Source: JALSHZ01 sp964439815
GTDB lineage: Bacteria; Pseudomonadota; Gammaproteobacteria; UWMA-0217
DNA: 16,756 bases
Direction of reading: 5' to 3'
Assembly (NCBI GenBank): GCA_964439815.1
Contig: CAYTPO010000232.1
Coordinates: 1 to 16,756 of the forward strand
Shown here: piece by piece, positions 13,713-16,756 of the stretch
Layout: each line of letters begins with the position of its first letter
Numbering within the stretch: position 1 is the stretch's first letter
Position numbers and translations under genes: made by a program
The notes under the pieces: generated by a model
The model's input: the letters and a program-made list of their open reading frames with translations, nothing else
Databases searched by the model: none
What the model was told of the DNA's origin: nothing

Positions 13713-15333
13713 AACACATCGCTACGCAGTAGTCTTCTGGCAACTGATACTGGCCATTGTGCTGGCGGTTCCCAACCTGATCCACCTCTACGAATACCCC
13801 GACGACCAGGCCGCCAGCGCCTGGCTACTCTCCGTTTTGCTGTTTCTGGGCATTGTCCGTCTGCTGCAACGGCGACCCGTACTGCTGGCGATCGTCACAC
13901 TGCTGGCCGGGTTGCTGGCCTATATCGATATCATTCATCTGATCGACTATGGCGCACATCTGTCAGTCGGGGCATTTGGCTCGATTCTGGATACCGACCC
14001 CAGGGAGGCCAGCGAATTCTTCCTCTCCGTCTCCCCAACGACGCTGCCGCTGCTTGGCATTTTCGCCATTACGACAGCATTGCTGATCCTGTTCTTCCCC
14101 CGCGGTACAGCACCAACCCGATCCCGCAAGGTCGCCGCCATCACGGCTCTGCTCATTATTATCCCAATAGCCGATTACCTTGCCAAAGGCAGCAGCCGCG
14201 ATGCCTGGCCGCTGGCCGTGCTGCAGTCCGGGTACGACTATTTCGACGAAGCCACCAAACTGCAGACCCTGTTGGCTGATCGACAGACACACCATTTCAA
14301 TGCCCGCCGTGCCACACCCTTCAGGGAACGGGAACACTATCTGCTCATCCTTGGAGAATCCGCCCGCCGCGATCACCTGTCGCTCTATGGCTACCCGCGA
14401 AACACAACCCCCCGGCTGAGTAAACGTCACAACCTGCTGGTCTTCACCGACGCAGTCAGTCCGGCCAACCAGACCCGGCGGGCCGTCAAGATGCTGCTGT
14501 CACCCGCCACGACCGAGGATATCGAGGCCTTCTATCGCAAGGGCTCGATCATCGGTCTGGCGCACGAAGCGGGCTTTGGCACCCAGTGGCTCTCCAACCA
14601 GGGGCGCTATGGCGAGCACGATACCGAAGTCAGCAGCATCGGTCGTGAAGCCGATTACTGCGTCTTTACCAACACCGACTGGGATACCACCTCGCTCGAT
14701 GAAAATCTTGTGGAACCCTTGCAGAAGATCATCCGTACTTCCCGGGGCAGCGACTTCACCGTGATCCACCTGCTGGGTAGTCACGCAGCCTATGACAAAC
14801 GGTATCCCAAAGCGTATTCGGTCTTCACGGGCACGCCGCCCCACGCACACGATCAGGCCACACCACAGCATCAGATCATCAACGCGTACGACAATTCACT
14901 GCGCTACAGTGACTCCATTATCGACACATTGATAGCGCAGATGGCCAGAGCCAACGATATCGGCTGCGCCATCTATGTAGCCGATCACGGCGAGGTACTG
15001 GGAGAAGACAACGGACGAGTCGGCCACGGCTTTCCGAAAATGCAGCAGGCAGAGGCCGAAGTACCCATGATGGTCTGGTGCACAGACAAGTTTCGCCAGC
15101 AACGTCCTGACGACTGGCAGCGGCTGCAGGACAACCGCCATCAGCCCTATTCCACCCAGCACCTGTTCGATACGCTGGCAGACCTGATGCAGATCGACTT
15201 TCCGGAGAAGCAGCCGCGCTGGAGCATCCTGAACAAGGATTTCGAACCCACACGAACGCGCTATCTGCTGGGTGCAGACGGCACGCCCACCACCTATGAA
15301 GCCTTTGTCACAACGACCGTGGCACACCAGTGA
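13705..15333 (+). CDS. Phosphoethanolamine transferase (EptA/CptA-like, sulfatase fold)
   Basis: This 542-residue inner-membrane enzyme is predicted to move phosphoethanolamine from phosphatidylethanolamine to lipid A, core sugars or another glycan at the periplasmic face. Residues 1 to about 160 hold four or five transmembrane segments; the rest is the alkaline-phosphatase-like catalytic domain. Metal and nucleophile residues can be seen: Glu218 (GESARRDHLSLYGY), nucleophile Thr257 (ANQTRR), His360 (LLGSHAAYDKRYP), Asp427-His428 (ADHGEVLGE) and His441 (GHGFP). Their spacing closely matches EptA-type enzymes. The ATG at 13705 lies inside the end of the glycosyltransferase gene (8-base overlap), and its own stop overlaps the next start. 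Such modification lowers surface negative charge; the exact acceptor cannot be told. Confidence 0.88.
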   Translation: MAETHRYAVVFWQLILAIVLAVPNLIHLYEYPDDQAASAWLLSVLLFLGIVRLLQRRPVLLAIVTLLAGLLAYIDIIHLIDYGAHLSVGAFGSILDTDPREASEFFLSVSPTTLPLLGIFAITTALLILFFPRGTAPTRSRKVAAITALLIIIPIADYLAKGSSRDAWPLAVLQSGYDYFDEATKLQTLLADRQTHHFNARRATPFREREHYLLILGESARRDHLSLYGYPRNTTPRLSKRHNLLVFTDAVSPANQTRRAVKMLLSPATTEDIEAFYRKGSIIGLAHEAGFGTQWLSNQGRYGEHDTEVSSIGREADYCVFTNTDWDTTSLDENLVEPLQKIIRTSRGSDFTVIHLLGSHAAYDKRYPKAYSVFTGTPPHAHDQATPQHQIINAYDNSLRYSDSIIDTLIAQMARANDIGCAIYVADHGEVLGEDNGRVGHGFPKMQQAEAEVPMMVWCTDKFRQQRPDDWQRLQDNRHQPYSTQHLFDTLADLMQIDFPEKQPRWSILNKDFEPTRTRYLLGADGTPTTYEAFVTTTVAHQ

Positions 15334-16457
15334 ACCACACCGGCCCACAGCCCGAGCGCCTGACCGTCTTCACCTCCTTCTCCGGTCAGGGTGGCGTCGA
15401 ACGCATGGTACTGAACCTGGTACGAGAGTTTGCCCGGCGCGGCATCAATATTGACCTGCTGGCGCTCAAGGCCAGCAGCGACCATCTGCGGGATCTGCCG
15501 GAAACCGTCAACCTGATTCATCTCAAGGCCCGACACTCCTCCACCGTGGTTGGCGAACTGGCACGCTATCTCAGGCAAGCCCAACCCGAAGCCATGCTGG
15601 TCGCCAAGGACAGACCGGGGCGCGCCGCAATCAAGGCACGCCGCAAGGCAGGGGTCGCCACGCGCATCGTGATTCGACTGGGTACCAACCTCTCCGGAGC
15701 CATGGCACATCGCCATGGGCTGCGGCGCTGGCTGCGAGAATGGCCGGTCAAGACAGGCTATCGCAGTGTCGATCGGATCGTCGCCGTCTCCCAGGGTGTC
15801 GCTGACGATACCGCCCGTATTACCGGCCTGCCTCAGCACACCTTCACCGTCATTCGCAATCCCGTCATCACGCCCACACTGCACCAACTGGCGGCTGAAA
15901 CGATCAGCCATCGCTGGATGCAGCAGCGGGATCTTCCCGTCATTCTCGCAGCAGGGCGCCTGACAGTGCAGAAAGACTTCGCCACGCTGATCAAGGCCAT
16001 CCACACCGTCAACCAGACACAGCCCGTCCGACTGATCATCCTCGGCGAAGGCAACCTGCGCGACGAACTCAACCAGCAAATCCGGCAGCTGGCACTGGAA
16101 GAGCACATCGACCTGCCCGGCTTCACCGCCAACCCCTACCCGTGGATGCAACAGGCCGACCTCTTTGTGCTGTCATCCCGCTGGGAAGGCTCACCCAACG
16201 TACTCACCGAAGCCATTGCACTCGGTACACCCGTCGTCGCCACCGACTGCCCCAGCGGCCCCCGCGAACTACTACAGGATGGACGCTACGGACCGCTCGT
16301 ACCCATGGGGGATACCAACGCACTGGCAAATGCCATCCTCAACACACTGAAATCACCACTCGACAAGACAACACTGCAAAAAGCAGCCAGCGAATACACA
16401 GCCGAAAATAGCGCCTCACGATATTTGGCAACCCTCTTTCCATCAGACGAACGCTGA
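15330..16457 (+). CDS. GT4-family glycosyltransferase
   Basis: This 375-residue protein has the two-Rossmann GT-B fold of family GT4. The acceptor domain opens with FTSFSGQGGVERMVLNLVREFARRG (about 10-36); the donor domain begins near residue 205 with VILAAGRLTVQKDF and carries the E-x7-E motif Glu286/Glu294 in EGSPNVLTEAIALGTPVVATD. These enzymes are retaining transferases on the cytoplasmic face of the inner membrane. The start is a GTG at 15330 overlapping the previous stop by 4 bases (GTGA), so translation is coupled to the phosphoethanolamine transferase. The setting suggests it adds a sugar to the lipopolysaccharide core or a related surface glycan; donor and acceptor are not determined. 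Confidence 0.88.
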   Translation: MNHTGPQPERLTVFTSFSGQGGVERMVLNLVREFARRGINIDLLALKASSDHLRDLPETVNLIHLKARHSSTVVGELARYLRQAQPEAMLVAKDRPGRAAIKARRKAGVATRIVIRLGTNLSGAMAHRHGLRRWLREWPVKTGYRSVDRIVAVSQGVADDTARITGLPQHTFTVIRNPVITPTLHQLAAETISHRWMQQRDLPVILAAGRLTVQKDFATLIKAIHTVNQTQPVRLIILGEGNLRDELNQQIRQLALEEHIDLPGFTANPYPWMQQADLFVLSSRWEGSPNVLTEAIALGTPVVATDCPSGPRELLQDGRYGPLVPMGDTNALANAILNTLKSPLDKTTLQKAASEYTAENSASRYLATLFPSDER

Positions 16458-16508
16458 GAAACACCGAGCTTCAGCCACAGGTAGTACCAGTTACCTAATC
16501 CAAGCTTC

Positions 16509-16578
16509 GGGCGCAATACGCTATCGCTATTGCGCCCTACGGCTGAAGTAGGGCGTATTAGCGACAGCGTAATACGCC
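16509..16578. repeat. Pair of REP-like hairpins
   Basis: GGGCGCAATA (16509-16518) pairs with TATTGCGCCC (16528-16537) around a 9-base loop. GGCGTATTA (16552-16560) pairs with TAATACGCC (16570-16578) around GCGACAGCG. The two hairpins are joined by TACGGCTGAAGTAGG. Related sequences with a GTAGGGCG start, a GCGnnnnGCG centre and a matching arm are common dispersed intergenic repeats in Proteobacteria. The unit may act as a transcript end for the glycan operon. Confidence 0.75.
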
Positions 16579-16704
16579 GCCCCTCCCAACAGGACGCCGT
16601 AGAAGTGGCTTGAAGACTCAATGATCTCGCTGAACCGACTTGGCCACCAATACCATCATCTGCCGATAAGCGGAAACAGGCGCTTGGGGGGCGTCATTTT
16701 TTGC

Positions 16705-16740
16705 GTTGCATTTTTTAGGCGAGTAAAAAATGCAACTCGC
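16705..16740. repeat. 13-bp inverted repeat with overlapping alternative stem
   Basis: GTTGCATTTTTTA (16705-16717) and TAAAAAATGCAAC (16724-16736) are perfect reverse complements around a 6-base loop. GCGAGT (16719-16724) can instead pair with ACTCGC (16735-16740), which would break the first stem. It could be a terminator-like structure or the edge of a repeat element continuing past the window. Confidence 0.6.
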
Positions 16741-16756
16741 GCTGGGCGGATGAGGT

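Larger units (their letters stand above)
16458..16756. other. Gene-free right end with dense inverted repeats
   Basis: No convincing coding region, RNA gene or promoter is visible in these 299 bases downstream of the GT4 gene. They hold two GC-rich hairpins (16509-16578) and an A/T-rich long hairpin (16705-16736), listed separately. Confidence 0.6.

Noticed and set aside
16262..16280. GAACTACTACAGGATGG as another copy of the palindrome core.
   Set aside because: It lies in conserved GT4 coding sequence and lacks the second arm.

Overview
The window looks like chromosomal DNA of a free-living gammaproteobacterium with moderate-to-high GC. The gene types and the order xseB-ispA-dxs-queD-folE2 suggest a Chromatiales-like or related sulfur-oxidiser lineage. 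That placement rests on protein style and gene order only, so genus and species are not claimed.

Layout. Positions 1-920 (minus) hold the first 306 codons of argininosuccinate synthase, cut by the window edge. Next on the minus strand are a secreted trypsin-like protease (1070-1873) and a DUF4743/NUDIX hydrolase (2089-2946). Then comes a three-gene minus-strand unit, read from high to low coordinates: rubrerythrin (5139-5555), a GlpC/HdrD-like iron-sulfur oxidoreductase (3609-4952) and DUF3501 (3016-3597). Its promoter (TTGACA plus an extended -10) lies near 5644-5671, with a Fur/PerR-style palindrome just downstream. Facing away on the plus strand is xseB-ispA-dxs-queD-folE2 (5833-10213), which combines DNA repair, isoprenoid precursor synthesis and pterin/deazapurine synthesis and ends at a clear intrinsic terminator (10240-10267). 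A glycine-rich DUF533 protein (10392-11165) and an O-antigen ligase-like membrane protein (11296-12612) follow on the minus strand. Diverging from the ligase is a tight plus-strand cluster of three overlapping or abutting genes: a capsule-type glycosyltransferase, a phosphoethanolamine transferase and a GT4 glycosyltransferase (12831-16457). Together these look like a small lipopolysaccharide assembly and decoration locus. The last 299 bases contain no gene but carry strong inverted repeats.

The most unusual signal is a set of very short (36-47 bp) palindromic sequences built on a core like AACTACTCGCTGAGTAGTT. They sit in three intergenic gaps: between the rubrerythrin and iron-sulfur genes, upstream of xseB, and between ispA and dxs. 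Each of three copies is bounded exactly by a different perfect 8-bp direct repeat (ATTCGGGG, TGCAATCT, GTTGGTTT), as expected of target-site duplications. This suggests a family of minute non-autonomous insertions, or their excision scars, decorating promoters and intercistronic regions. I do not recognise the family.

A second point of interest is the rubrerythrin / iron-sulfur oxidoreductase / DUF3501 module. It looks like a peroxide- or iron-linked redox system of undefined biochemistry, with a visible candidate operator.
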